Assembly: GCF_016801985.1 (NCBI RefSeq)
Contig: NZ_JAEVLS010000002.1
Coordinates: 1,483,276-1,547,275, forward strand
From: Steroidobacter gossypii
Lineage (GTDB): Bacteria; Pseudomonadota; Gammaproteobacteria; Steroidobacterales; Steroidobacteraceae
Direction of reading: 5' to 3'
DNA: 64,000 bases
A program made the translations under genes and the position numbers. Shown one piece after another: positions 17,803 to 32,780 of the stretch; position 1 is the stretch's first letter, and every line of letters starts with the position of its first letter. The notes beneath the pieces were generated by a model. That model made no database searches. It was given only the letters and a program-made list of their open reading frames with translations, and had not been told where the DNA came from.

Positions 17803-19533
17803 TCAGCGCGTGGTGAAGTTTGGATACTCAGCGATTTCACCGAGCAGGTGCCGACCTAACAATCGAGCCTGCAGCTCCAGCAACCTGCGGTAGTTTATCT
17901 TGTAGCCAAAGATGGGATGTGTCACTTCGTGGCTCATGCGCCGCTCAAACGTACCGATGAATCGTTTGCGGCCATCATCAGTCAGCGCCACACTCCCGGC
18001 CACGCTGATGAAGTCCGAGGGACGCACTTCACCGTTGTTGATGGCCTGGATAACGCTTGAATCCGCAATCAGCGGACGGAAAGGTTCCATCATATCTAGC
18101 GCAAGCGCTGGACGCCCGTAGCGTGGTTGATGATAGAAGCCCCGATAGGCGTCGAATCCGACGGCTGTAAGAGCGACGGTCCAGGCGCGGACCAGGAGCG
18201 AATATGCATACGAGAGCAGCGCATTGACCGGATCGGTCGGCGGGCGACGATTACGCTTCTCGAAATCAAAGTGAAGCGAGCCGCGGTCACCGACGCTGAT
18301 CATGTTCGAGAAGTGACCGAAGTACCTGGCGGCGGCCTGTCCTTCGACACCCAGCAACTCACTGAGGCTCTGCACCCGTTGCACCCCTCGCAGGTCATGT
18401 TGAAAGCCATCGATGACGTCCGCCTCCGTCTCGCCGCCTTTCCAATTGCGTCTGAGCAACGTGCGTTGATTCTGAATCTTTGCGCTCACGATACTCTTGG
18501 CCAACCTCAGGCAGACTTGTGCGTCGAAGCTCGCCTGGTATTGCGCAGTGCGTAGTTCAACATTCTTGTGTCCGGTACCGATGGTGTGCCCCATGAACCA
18601 GCCGCCGTAGGAATGCCAGGACACTGCAATGTCCCGCGTCATGAGCTCGTGAAGGGTCGGCGTGGTCACGTAGACCTGTCCGAAGATGGCAAGCTGGGAC
18701 ACGTCGACCAGCCGCACTGTCTGTACCGGCTTGTCTTCAACCGAGATCTCAAGCGTCTCTGCCTTTTTCGCAACCTTCGCGCCGCGGGCCTGCACATACA
18801 GTGGCAATGCCTCATCTCGACTAACCGTGAGCGGTCGTGGCGAAATGTCCTGCTTGTGCAGCCAATTCACTTCATCGGGCAGACAGATTCCCACCAGTGA
18901 GCACCGAGGACACTTCGGGCTATCTTCGAGAGGTGGAGGAATCCGGCCGCCGACCGCTATCAGGCGCAATCCGTCGATGGCATTGCGTGTCAATGCGCGC
19001 AGATCGTGATCGAAGACAACTCGCACACGCTCGCGACTCTCCGCGAAGTACAGCACTCCTTCCTCACACACATAGCCATGCTCCTCGAGAATGAGCCCCT
19101 GGACACAAAGCTGCACGCGCTCAGGATCGTAAGCACCTCGCGGCACATGCGGACGCTTGCCACGTTTGTAATCAACCGGTGTCACGCGATTGCCCTCCGC
19201 CTCGACCAGGTCCATACGTGCGATGAGCCCCAAGCGGTTCGATGCGAGAGTAATCGAGCGTGCATGAAGCCGCTGTTCCGCGCTCGCCTGTGCCTCAGGC
19301 AGATCACCGGTAGGTCGATCCACTCGACGGTGCACGTAGCGGCCTTCGACGGTATCGGAGGATTCGGCCCATTCACCTTGAACCCATTCGAGATAGGCAA
19401 GTCGCGGGCAATATTGGTACTCATTGATCATTCTCGCCGGCAATGGCGGGAGGTCCCCAGAAAGCTCGGGAAAGGGTAACGGCAGCTCCGGCTGGGCCTC
19501 ACCAGCCATAGTCCGATCCGCGGTCATGATCAA
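17803..19533 (-). CDS. cas4-cas1: Cas4-Cas1 fusion, spacer acquisition
   Basis: The 576-residue fusion is a hallmark of type I-G (I-U) loci. The Cas4 part (about 30-225) has the first iron-sulphur Cys in YCPRLAYLEW, RecB-like nuclease motifs LIARMDLVE and VTPVDYKRGK, and the Cys cluster CPRCSLVGIC. The Cas1 part (about 235-570) has the metal-binding Glu in GVEGQAAARYFGHF, the His in FYHQPRYGRPALALDMMEPFR and the following acidic residues. Cas4 trims prespacers and helps choose the PAM; Cas1 integrates them. All key residues are present. A 138-bp gap separates it from csb2, room for a separate promoter. Confidence 0.93.
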   Translation of the reverse strand: MIMTADRTMAGEAQPELPLPFPELSGDLPPLPARMINEYQYCPRLAYLEWVQGEWAESSDTVEGRYVHRRVDRPTGDLPEAQASAEQRLHARSITLASNRLGLIARMDLVEAEGNRVTPVDYKRGKRPHVPRGAYDPERVQLCVQGLILEEHGYVCEEGVLYFAESRERVRVVFDHDLRALTRNAIDGLRLIAVGGRIPPPLEDSPKCPRCSLVGICLPDEVNWLHKQDISPRPLTVSRDEALPLYVQARGAKVAKKAETLEISVEDKPVQTVRLVDVSQLAIFGQVYVTTPTLHELMTRDIAVSWHSYGGWFMGHTIGTGHKNVELRTAQYQASFDAQVCLRLAKSIVSAKIQNQRTLLRRNWKGGETEADVIDGFQHDLRGVQRVQSLSELLGVEGQAAARYFGHFSNMISVGDRGSLHFDFEKRNRRPPTDPVNALLSYAYSLLVRAWTVALTAVGFDAYRGFYHQPRYGRPALALDMMEPFRPLIADSSVIQAINNGEVRPSDFISVAGSVALTDDGRKRFIGTFERRMSHEVTHPIFGYKINYRRLLELQARLLGRHLLGEIAEYPNFTTR

Positions 19534-19671
19534 CGGAAACGCACTGGGAGCGACGATCGTTTTCGATAGGCATGTACCCCCCTATTTCCTCAGCGAAACG
19601 TTCTCGAGGGGTGACGTGAGAACAATCAAGCTCAAGCACCATGTTTGCTCTCGTACGGCCGCTGGCTCGCA

Positions 19672-23815
<4,144 letters not shown>

Positions 23816-26657
23816 TGTCGCGCGAGGCCTGCTGATCCGCCGCCCTCAGAAGAGATTCGAGCCATGCCAACCCCCACGGCCCCCATCGCCTCTGTAATCG
23901 AGCGAATCTCAAGGCGACGTGGCGTGCTCGTTCCTGAAGCAGCGATGACGGTGCGTCCTCGCAACCGCTTGTGCTGATCACCGGGCGCGCTTGCCCGTGA
24001 TGAGCCGCGACCAGGTGCAGTACCAGGTCCTTTAAGGCCTCAGGAAGGCAGACAAATGCCTCATCCTTCTGGACCCAGCTCAGCGATCCGAACTCATGCC
24101 GATATCCGTCGAGCAGCGCGAAATCGATGGGCCCCTTCGTTTTTGCGTATAGCTCCTCGCCCGGCGGGGCGCGAAACGCACGCTGCCATCGCCTGCTTCT
24201 CTTGCCTTCATCATGAAGCCGCGCAGCAAGCGCAAGTGCTCCGATGAGTTCAGGACAAAGGCCGAGTCTCTCTCCCAGCTTGCGCGCTTTGACCTCCGTC
24301 CAGGATTGGTGCTCGCTCAGTCGCTGGTAATTACAGGAAGTAGAGCGGTCCTCTTCATTCGCCGAATCCCCTTGGCGCTTATCTACGATCAGAATTCGAC
24401 TCGGTACGCCATCAGCATCCCATTCGAGTGCCAGCCGATAGCGCTCACCCCATGCCCGACGCAAGCGTCGTCCGTTTGTCGCAACCACACGCACACGAAA
24501 CCCAATAGTCAGGGGTTGGCGGTCCACGCCCTGCTCGTTGAGGGAAGCCATCCACGGATCAGTGCCATCGGCCGTTTCAGCGTAAGTCCATGAGTCGCTA
24601 TCAAGGAGCCCTTGATTGATGCCACCAACGCGCGCATCGACGATCAGAATCGCATCAGCGAGTTTATTTAGACGACGATCAAGCGCTCTTCGTCGCTCCT
24701 TGTCTTGTTTGGGAATCGCGAAATCACCCAGAGAGAATCGCTCGATCAGCCGCCCTGACTGAGAAAGCGCGAATGCAATTTCGCTATTGCTCGACAGCGT
24801 CTCAGATCCATCAAGATCTTCTTCGCAGGTTGCTGCAATTTCATCCTCCTGGCCCGCGGCGAGCTTACCCAACAATGCAGCGAGCCGCTCCTGCAGCCAC
24901 TGTGCAACAACAAAAGTTTCGGCGCTCAGGTGTTCGGTAAGATGCGGTGGCGCTGCCTCAAAGTAGGATTCGATTTCGGCCGGGGTGATCGGAGGCCCAT
25001 TTCTTACAGGAAGGTGACGGCGCCAAACGATTGTTGTCTGCGGATCCTGCTCCACCCATCCTCGCAACCAGGGGGCAACGTCATCGGGGCGTCCGGTATG
25101 CGTCTCCAGGGATGTCATGGCCCACGCATCGAGAACGGCCCGAGTCAACGCGGGTCGTAGAGGCTCGGGCGTCGTTGCGGCTTTCATTGTTGCATCGAGG
25201 GCAGGCTCTGCATCCGCACGCGCCCTCAACAGGCGCAGCGCTTCCGGACTTGCGAATCGCGAGTCGCTGCCGTGCTCGGGCAGCTCGTTCAACAGGCGCC
25301 GCAATGCGAAGTAGCGCTCTGTCTGCCTGGTTTCCTCCAGCGTCGGTGCGCCTGCCTTCTTCGGCGACGGCGGCCCCTCATCAATGATGAGAATCTTGGC
25401 GCGGCGCCCGCCTCGTCGATTGACCCGGCCGAAGCGCTGCACGAGCCGCTCCCATGCGACGAGGTCACATACGATGTGATCCGCATCGAGATCGATGCCA
25501 ACTTCACCTGCCGAGGTCGCAAACAGGAATGCAGGACTTGTCCGTTCCACCTCGGATCCCGCAACAAACCCCTTGGAGTTGAGCCACTCGGCCGTGACGC
25601 TTTGGCGCTCACGGACCCGTCGCGCACCGATGAGCAACTCTGTATCGAGCTCTCTGAGATTGGCATTGCGCGCTCTTTCTTCCCTTTCAAGCTGCTTGAT
25701 CCGCTTTCTGGCTTTCTGAGCGATATCCCGCGAATTACTGAATACCAAGCAGCGGATCGGTGCAGCGCCCTTCTCAGACAGTGTCCAAGCGTGTGCGGCC
25801 AATGCCTCATCCAGCCACTGGGTGCCCTTGGGGATGAGCGTGAGGACCTTTTCCGCCGCGAGTCTGCGTCTCACAATGTCATCCTCGACATCTCCTCGAT
25901 TGCCGGGGGAGCCACGCAGATGTCCCTGCAGCTTGAATACCGTGCCGCCGCGATGACGTCCGGTTGCCGACAACGACATCAACCGAAGCGCAGGGACCAT
26001 GTTTGCATCTTGTGGATCGCGCGGGCCAAACTCACCGGAACCACGGGTTATCGCTTCTATCAAGCGCTCGAACGGGGGAACAAGATGAGCCTCATCGAGC
26101 ACGATCAGGGCGTCAGTACCGAGCAGCGCCGCCTGATACGGACGCATTCTTCGAGATACCCCATATCCCTCGAACAGCATTCGCGACCCCACCATATCCA
26201 CGGTGCCAACGATAATCGCCGGTACGCTGGGGTCTTCCAGCCACTCTTTATTGTCTGCGTACTGGCCACGCAGTGTGGAAATCGGCAGTGAACGCTCATC
26301 GAGGTTGAGACCCGCCTTCAGATACGCGGCTTGTGCATCAAGTCGCTCCCTCAGGGTGTAAGCGAAGTCGCTGGCCTGATCCACGACAGCGCGGCGATCT
26401 ACCACATAGACCAATCGACGGGGCAACGCTGCACCATTGGCACGCGCAATGAGCCATAGAGCCATCACCGCGGTTTTTCCCAATCCCGTTGGTATATCAA
26501 TCGCATCGGGAGCCCTTCCATGCATGAAGTAGTCCCGAAACAGTCGCGCCTGCCAGGAGAGCGGAACGAATGAAGTCAGCGCCTCAAACTGCCGATCGAA
26601 CACGCCGTCGCCCTCTCCTAACGCTTCATTTCCGACACGCCCGATCCGAGACGGCAC

Positions 26658-27563
26658 CGATCACCATCCGTACTTCAGCCGGAATGCGAGTTGAGGCCGG
26701 TGCGACATGCGCCGCCCGCAGATGCGCAATAAAGACATCTTTTGGTTTCGGGATCTCGAGTTCTTCGAATGTTCCGCCGAAGATGCCGTTTCCGTCAGTG
26801 CCCTCATTTCTCTCTGGTCGTTGTGAGGGCAAACGTGTGGCTTGCAGTACAGTGCCGCAACCCTTTGCTCTCTCATCAGAAAAGACGGCGTGAGAGCCGC
26901 GGATTTACCCCTGCCACGCTCCAATTTGGTTCCAGTCACCAAAAGGTGATTCGATACGCGACGCGCTCCGCCGTGCTTACTCAAAATCGGGCTCGAAAGA
27001 AAGCTCAAGCGAACGCGCGCGCTGTCCTCGAATCGCAGCTAAGAGCACGGTGGCGTCGCTTCGCGAGCGAGCAGTCCTGGAGCAACCCGTGCACGGACGG
27101 CAGTATCGGGCGCGTTACATCACTGCCTGAAGTAGCGCGATTGAGACTGCGCCAGGTTGGCGGTCGAGGTGGATATCGCAGAGATTCGTATGACGTGCGA
27201 CCAGCGCTGAGCGCTGTTTCTCTCGTTGGCTCGTCCTGATGTGACTGCACGTCTGCTCATATCGGGAGCATGCCGCTTTCGCCACATGGCTTGGAACACT
27301 TCATTGCGTTCGGCGGCGTATCGATGGGCTCCTCCTTTGTCCAGATGAAGGCGCTCTGATCGTGGAGGGTCAGCCACTTGGGGTACGCGCTCATGCCTGC
27401 CGTCGTAGCACGCTACGACTAAGAAAGATTGGGTCGCCCAATTGGCAAAATCCGCCACAGATTCTACTGCGGGCTTAGTTCATCAATGAATACGCCTCAA
27501 TACACAGACTTCCACGATCCAATCGTCGTCACATCAGTAACGTCATAGAGGCAGGAGGAACTC
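26658..27563. other. Region upstream of cas3, no gene recognised
   Basis: Short frames on both strands lack family signatures. One minus-strand stretch near 26680-26800 (GTFEELEIPKPKDVFIAHL) has protein-like composition and could be a relic. The cas operon promoter is expected near 26660-26800, but I cannot pick out a convincing one. Confidence 0.3.
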
Positions 27564-27670
27564 GCTTCAATGAGGCCGCAGCGCAGCGGCTGCGGATACG
27601 TCGTGCAGAGCTATCGGATGACGCACAAGGAGACACTACAACGAAACCGCAGCAAGAGTGCCGCGGACGC
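27564..27670 (-). CRISPR. Isolated degenerate repeat-spacer-repeat upstream of the cas operon
   Basis: 27564-27599 matches the 36-bp array repeat with five mismatches and keeps the CCGCAGC/GCTGCGG stem. 27635-27670 aligns as a second repeat with 25 of 36 matches. They enclose exactly 35 bp (27600-27634), the spacer length of the main array, and have the array's orientation. The unit is about 0.9 kb upstream of cas3 and over 10 kb from the array. This repeat-spacer-repeat layout is known from CreA antitoxin RNAs and crRNA-like regulators, and also from eroded arrays. Confidence 0.7.
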
Positions 27671-29319
27671 TCACTGCATGGTGGCTCGACATGACGATCT
27701 TCGAGTTGCCAGTGCCATACCTTACATCGGGTCGAACGGCTATGACTACCACAATGTCGCCTCAACAATAGGAGCTTCGGATCCGAAATCCCCGCGCATG
27801 TCCGCTCATCACGGGAGCACTCGAGCAGTATGCAATCAAACGCTCGCACTGACTCGCCTCGATGGAAATACTTACACCCATTGCTCATCTTCGCCGAACG
27901 CGGCAGCGCCGCCTACTTGGTGGCCGCGTCGTTCTCCTTCTCCACGACAGACGTTCTTTCTTCTTCCGACCCTCGTGCCCGATCTGCTCGATGCTCGCCA
28001 GCAAATCTAACAAGCCGATATAGGCATCGAGTTCCAATGCGTTCGACCCGGAGCGCCACGAATTGACATGCCGAACCTTGCCCGATTCGAGCGCAAAAAG
28101 ACTAAACCGGAAAGACCTCGGCCGGTAACTTCGCCGCCTAGGCCCTGCCTCAGACGTCGTGACAACAAGGGCCAAGGGAACCATACCGATATCTGCCTTC
28201 CTTCTCATTGGACCCTCCGCATCACGACCGTGGAGGACTCCGCCGCACTGGGTTCGAAACGCGCCAGCAAAACAGCTTGCGTTCGCGGCAGCGTGGTATC
28301 CGATTTGGGACCGGTGCCAAACGCAGCCACAACCGACTGGCTGCGCCCAAGGCAGGCACTGCTTCTTGTCTTCAAGCCTTTCTCCCAGCGTGTTGTCCAT
28401 CAGGAACTGCTCACAGCGGCTGAACCAAATCCCGGCAAGACTGATTCAGATCGCATGCATAGACCGATGCGAAAGCGATTTCGTTTCTTTGTGAGTTATC
28501 TTCAACCGCTTCGTTCAATATCCGATGTCCAAGGATAGCCTGACTGTAACTATCGAGGCGACCATCGGAAATCACTAGGAGGCTACACGCTGACACGCGA
28601 TTAGGATATTTGGAGCAGCCGGCCTGGCACGCTGCAGTAAACACAGCACCCGCGAATCTGAGCCGATGCACCGGCGTTGAGGCTGAACTCCACGCGCCTG
28701 ATCGCCGTAACTTCGAAAGGCAAGGCATACCTATCTTTCGATGACATCATTCGTTCAGAAGCCTCGCCACGAGCGCGGCGCTCGCAGGTACGTCGCAAAC
28801 GCCAGCCGCGTTGCGGGGTTACAGACTGGCTATGCCCGCGGACTCATCGCCGCGGTCTCGTTAAAGGTGCGATCGACAGCGATAGCGCGATGTGCGTCAC
28901 CAGCGATGTATCGCCCAAGCTCCTCGAGCCACCTTCGCTTGGGCTCATCGATCGTCAGCGGTCACCCAATGGGTATCGTCAACAGAACAATCGCAAGCCA
29001 GGTCCCATAGTTGATTTCTTTGGCCGCCTGAAGATGGGGACAGTCCACACCATGCGGCGAATCTTGTTAGCAAAACGTGACGGTCCGCATCTGCTGGTGA
29101 GGCTGGTCACAGCAACACGGCTGCACACATGAAAGCTCTCTGGATTATATTTGGTTCACTACTGCGGCCTCTCGAAGACCATTCCCTTGTCCGATTCTTC
29201 GCACCTTTCAATTTGTGAGTCGCCGTCCCCTCTTTATCCTCTTGTTCCATTGCTTATGCGACGCATCACTTCCGCGACCAGGCTCGCGCCCGCGTGATAT
29301 AGCCGCGCCGTGCTCGCGG
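27671..29319. other. Long non-coding or decayed stretch
   Basis: About 1.6 kb with many short overlapping frames on both strands, none with a family signature. Plus-strand segments around 28740-29010 have protein-like runs but no recognisable domain. I treat this as decayed DNA. Confidence 0.3.
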
Positions 29320-29560
29320 CCCCGTACTGGATCAGGGATCAGGGGATCAGGCGACCGGTACCGTCATACGTCATCACGGCACCGGGCGCAGTTTTCAATT
29401 CATTGAGCTTGCTATAAGGGTAGGTTGCCCCCGCGAATGAGGTGAGGTTGCCTCGACTATCGTGGCTCAACGCGCTTCGCCAACCGTCGAGTAGTGGTTC
29501 AGGCCGTTGGCCGTGTAGCTGCGGCTATCGTTCGCGTGCCCGCTAAATGCGTCGGAGCGG
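29320..29560 (-). pseudogene. RHS/YD-repeat protein fragment
   Basis: Minus-strand translation gives YTANGLNHYSTVGEAR, then in a shifted frame YDSRGNLTSFAGATYPYSKLNE and MTYDGTGRL. Y-D-x-x-G-x-L repeats are diagnostic of RHS/YD proteins, which carry polymorphic toxins. Only about 75 codons remain and there are stops and shifts. Confidence 0.6.
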
Positions 29561-29580
29561 CTCCGGGTGAGCTACGTTCG

Positions 29581-29698
29581 AACTAGCCGGTCGGCTAGTT
29601 TGAGGGCCCTCCCAATGCCCAATAACGCCACAATAGCCATTCGGCTACTTTGCTCTTGACAGCGCCCGCTCAACAGCAAAAGAATAGCTAATCGGCTA
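29581..29698 (+). promoter_or_regulatory. hipBA promoter with three evenly spaced operators
   Basis: Three copies of TAGCC-x4-GGCTA-like sites: TAGCCGGTCGGCTA at 29584-29597 (within the perfect palindrome AACTAGCCGGTCGGCTAGTT), TAGCCATTCGGCTA at 29634-29647 and TAGCTAATCGGCTA at 29685-29698. The starts are 50 and 51 bp apart, close to five helical turns. TTGACA at 29657-29662 and AAGAAT at 29680-29685, 17 bp apart, form a plausible promoter whose -10 box adjoins the third site. E. coli HipB binds comparable TATCC-x8-GGATA sites. Confidence 0.75.
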
Positions 29699-29713
29699 CT
29701 TTTTTGCTCCGTT

Positions 29714-29971
29714 ATGGCCCACAAAGTACAAATCGCGTCTGCGGAAGACCTCGGCGCCGTGGTGCGAGCAACTCGCAAGTGGCAAAAGCTCCGCCAGGAT
29801 GAGGTCGGCGGTTTCTCGCACACATTTATCGGTGAGCTGGAGGGAGGCAAGCCCACGGCGCAACTCGGCAAAGTGCTCGAGGCTCTGCGGGAGTTGGGAA
29901 TCAAGGTGCAACTGGAATTGCCCCCGGGCATGAGTCCGCCCTCCGTCGTGGAGCAGCGGAGCGGCCGTTGA
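29714..29971 (+). CDS. hipB: HipB-like XRE antitoxin, copy 3
   Basis: An 85-residue XRE protein: LGAVVRATRKWQKLRQDEVGGFSHTFIGELEGGKPTAQLGKVLEALRELGIKVQLELPPG is the E. coli HipB-like helix-turn-helix with its C-terminal beta strand. It should repress its own promoter through the three operators upstream and neutralise HipA. The stop overlaps the hipA ATG by four bases. Confidence 0.9.
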   Translation: MAHKVQIASAEDLGAVVRATRKWQKLRQDEVGGFSHTFIGELEGGKPTAQLGKVLEALRELGIKVQLELPPGMSPPSVVEQRSGR

Positions 29972-31272
29972 TGGCAGCCCGCGAGCTGATCGCGCTGATC
30001 AATACAACACGCGTGGGTCGACTGCGCGAGGAAAACGATCTCTGGACGTTCCAATATGAACCCCAGTGGATCACTTCCGAGCACGCCTTCGACCTGTCCC
30101 CTCACCTGCCGCGAAGCGCCGGCAGGATCGTCGATGGCGCCTCGAAACGTCCGGTGCAATGGTTCTTCGACAACCTGCTGCCGGAGGAAAAAACACGTGA
30201 CGTGCTCGCACGCGAGGCGAAAGTTGACGGCAGCGACGCCTTCGGAATGCTCGCTTACTACGGCCGGGAATCCGCCGGCGCAATCACCCTGCAAACACAA
30301 GAAGAACCGGAGGCGCAGTCTGGCTACGTGTTCTTGAGCGATGAGGAACTGCACGAGCGCATTGCCAAGCTTCCGAAGCAGTCCCTATCTGTCGGCGCTC
30401 CGAAGCACATGTCGAACGCCGGCGGCCAACACAAACTTGCAGTATGCATACGCGAAGGTCAGCTGTACCACCCGGTCGGCAACACGCCCTCGACCTGGCT
30501 TCTGAAACCCGATCATGAGGACAAAGAGAACTGGCCCAGCTCTGCGGCCAATGAATACTTCACGATGCGACTTGCCGCGCACCTCGGGCTGTCCGTGCCA
30601 GAAGTGGCAATCCGCTTTGTTCCCGATCCCGTGTATTTGATCCGACGATTCGATCGCGTTCATGACGCAGAGCCGGTACAGCGCCTCCACGCCATCGATG
30701 CGTGTCAGCTGCTAGGTCTCAACCGACAGTTCAAGTATCAGCAGGCGGGCGTCGATGCGCTCATTGCTTGCATCGAGCAGTGCGCGAATCCTGCCCGTAG
30801 CCGCATGAGTATCTTGCAGTGGACGCTCTTCAACCTGCTCATCGGGAATGCCGATGCGCACCTGAAGAATCTGTCCTTTCTCGTCAGGCCGTCCGGGATC
30901 GAGCTGGCGCCGTTCTATGATCTCGTCTCCACCGAGAGCTATCACGCCTGCGCCGATAACGATCCACGCTGGCCCCATCACGAACTCACCATGCGCATAG
31001 GCGACGCTTCAACTTTTTCCGAGGTCAATGCCGAGAACTTCCTCGCATTCGCCGAACAACTCAGAGTGAATCGACGCGCCAGTACGAGGCTGCTCGAGCG
31101 TTTCACTCGCACGATCGACGGCGCCGCCAGCCAACTCTGTCAGGCATATGAGGCCCTGCCAGTCCCGCAGAATCAGCGAGCAGGTCAACTTCGCGTACTA
31201 CGAACAATCCATATCGTCGTCATCCGAGAGATGATCGAGCGCTTGCGGTCCAAGAAATCCGAGACGCCGTGA
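29968..31272 (+). CDS. hipA: HipA Ser/Thr kinase toxin, copy 3, intact
   Basis: A 434-residue uninterrupted HipA. The N-subdomain runs through LVPxNLLPEEKTRD-like sequence (VQWFFDNLLPEEKTRDVLA). The flexible ATP loop is SVGAPKHMSNAGGQHKLAV, then TWLLKPDH (ATP-binding Lys), YLIRRFDR, LLIGNADAHLKNLSFL (catalytic Asp and Asn) and LAPFYDLVST (metal-binding Asp). HipA phosphorylates a translation factor and induces dormancy; targets differ between subfamilies. Length and motifs are normal. It is the only undamaged HipA of several in the window and belongs to a different subfamily from copies 1 and 2. Confidence 0.93.
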   Translation: MMAARELIALINTTRVGRLREENDLWTFQYEPQWITSEHAFDLSPHLPRSAGRIVDGASKRPVQWFFDNLLPEEKTRDVLAREAKVDGSDAFGMLAYYGRESAGAITLQTQEEPEAQSGYVFLSDEELHERIAKLPKQSLSVGAPKHMSNAGGQHKLAVCIREGQLYHPVGNTPSTWLLKPDHEDKENWPSSAANEYFTMRLAAHLGLSVPEVAIRFVPDPVYLIRRFDRVHDAEPVQRLHAIDACQLLGLNRQFKYQQAGVDALIACIEQCANPARSRMSILQWTLFNLLIGNADAHLKNLSFLVRPSGIELAPFYDLVSTESYHACADNDPRWPHHELTMRIGDASTFSEVNAENFLAFAEQLRVNRRASTRLLERFTRTIDGAASQLCQAYEALPVPQNQRAGQLRVLRTIHIVVIREMIERLRSKKSETP

Positions 31273-32379
31273 CAGCTCCGACAAGTTCCGGGCGTGAGAC
31301 GAAGCGGGGCGCTCGCGAAGTGGCCAGTTATTGAGCCGCCGACAAACAGGGCGCGCTCGGTTCTGAAGATGAAGGTCGCCGCCCGAGCGTCATACGCATC
31401 CGCCGTGCGAGGCTGATCGCACGTCGATCTTGATGGTGTGACGCGTGGCCGCCCTTGCCCGAACTGATGCTGGTCGATCCGACGACCCCGAGGATCAGGC
31501 CGCATGAGCCGAAGCCATCATCGCACGCGCCGATCGCGAGTGCGTGGGCCAGACGCATGACTGCGTCGAACCAAAGGCGCAAGCCCTGATCCCTGCATTC
31601 CATCGCAAGGCCTCAAAATGCGCGGTCTGTGCTCGCCGCCCGTGGAATTGGCCAAAGTTTGACCAGGCGAGATTCGGGGGAGTTTTCAGCGGCAGGATGT
31701 CAGGAGCATCTGGTTATCCACAGAGTTGCGCACAGCTTCTGTGGATCTCTCGAGTGAAGGCTTGCGCAGATCAAAACACTCGAGGTGTCAAGCGCCAGCC
31801 TCAACCGATGCGCTCGGGCGTATCGGGTTATCTCATCTGATCCAGCGTGAGACCTGCCAACACACCGAGCGTGCCGCAGCCGGACGCGCATCAAGCCGGC
31901 GAGCCAAACCGCTTCGCGGAAGAGCGCGGCGCAGAGAATGAACGCACTAACGAGAGAAAAGCGAGTCGCTGCGAAGGACGTGAGCAACAGCGGCGCCGAC
32001 TCCGTCATTTGCTGCAGCTTCCGCGAAGCTGCGGAACTTCGCTTGTCTCTGGCGAGACGCGAGCAGCGATGAAAGGTGAGGTGCCCATTGACTGCAGTGT
32101 TAAACAAAAGCGGCCGCAGACAGATCGATTCGCGTTTTATTCGGCGGAACTCTATCTTGACTTTCGCATCTCATAGGCGACATCGTTGATCTGATTTGAT
32201 GGGAGCGAACCACCGAAGCTGTGTGGAACGACCCTAGCAGATTTCGTCTCCCGTTCAGGCGGTCACTGCTAAGGGCTGGCGCCTCGCACCTGCCGACCAC
32301 AAGGATCGAGCGCTTCAGTGGCAGGGACGGAGAATCGCTCGGATTGGAGTCGGAGATCGGAATCTTGAGGTGCCCGCAA
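31273..32379. other. Gap with one perfect DnaA-box-like site, otherwise empty
   Basis: No gene is recognised. TTATCCACA at 31714-31722 equals the DnaA-box consensus, and CTGTGGAT about 17 bp further is a partial inverted copy. No AT-rich element or iteron set accompanies them. The frame at 31700-32107 and others lack signatures. Confidence 0.3.
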
Positions 32380-32679
32380 ATGGACCTGCTGAACCAAGCC
32401 ATCCCACCTGCGTTGTTGCTGCTTGGCGCGAGTAACCTCACGCGCGCTCTGTATGGCTTTGTCCCAGGATTCGCGAACCGGCTACTGCGCTTCGTGCCAC
32501 TGGGGTTGGCGCTCGTTCTGACTGCGGTCTACGTCGCAATTGTCTTTCTCGGGCCGCCCCTTGGCTTAGGACAGCTGTCTCGTGAAACGCTGCAGACCAT
32601 GGACATGGTTCTCTTAGGTCTTGGCACGGGATTTTTAATCGCGTCCCTGCTCATCGCATTTGGACGGCGGCGGAACTAG
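32380..32679 (+). CDS. Small membrane protein
   Basis: From the ATG at 32380 (GAGGTG about ten bases upstream) a 99-residue protein has hydrophobic segments at roughly 6-18, 33-55 (FVPLGLALVLTAVYVAIVFLG) and 75-95 (MVLLGLGTGFLIASLLIAF), ending GRRRN. No family is recognised. A longer frame starts at 32221 but its N-terminal part has no membrane or domain character. It is convergent with the HNH nuclease gene. Confidence 0.5.
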   Translation: MDLLNQAIPPALLLLGASNLTRALYGFVPGFANRLLRFVPLGLALVLTAVYVAIVFLGPPLGLGQLSRETLQTMDMVLLGLGTGFLIASLLIAFGRRRN

Positions 32680-32780
32680 CAACGCCGAGCTTGCCTTCAG
32701 ATAATCCGCAGACCTATGTCGCGGCGCGTTACTCGCCAATGGCGCTCGACTCGATGAGATCCACCGCGACCACGTCGTTA

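Noticed and set aside
27600..27634. A match of the isolated spacer's plus-strand start (CTGCACG near 27245) as its regulatory target.
   Set aside because: Only about 8 of 11 bases agree, no TTN-like PAM adjoins it, and the strand does not fit the array's transcription direction.
31714..31750. A replication origin at the DnaA-like box.
   Set aside because: One box and a partial copy, without iterons, initiator gene or AT-rich unwinding region.
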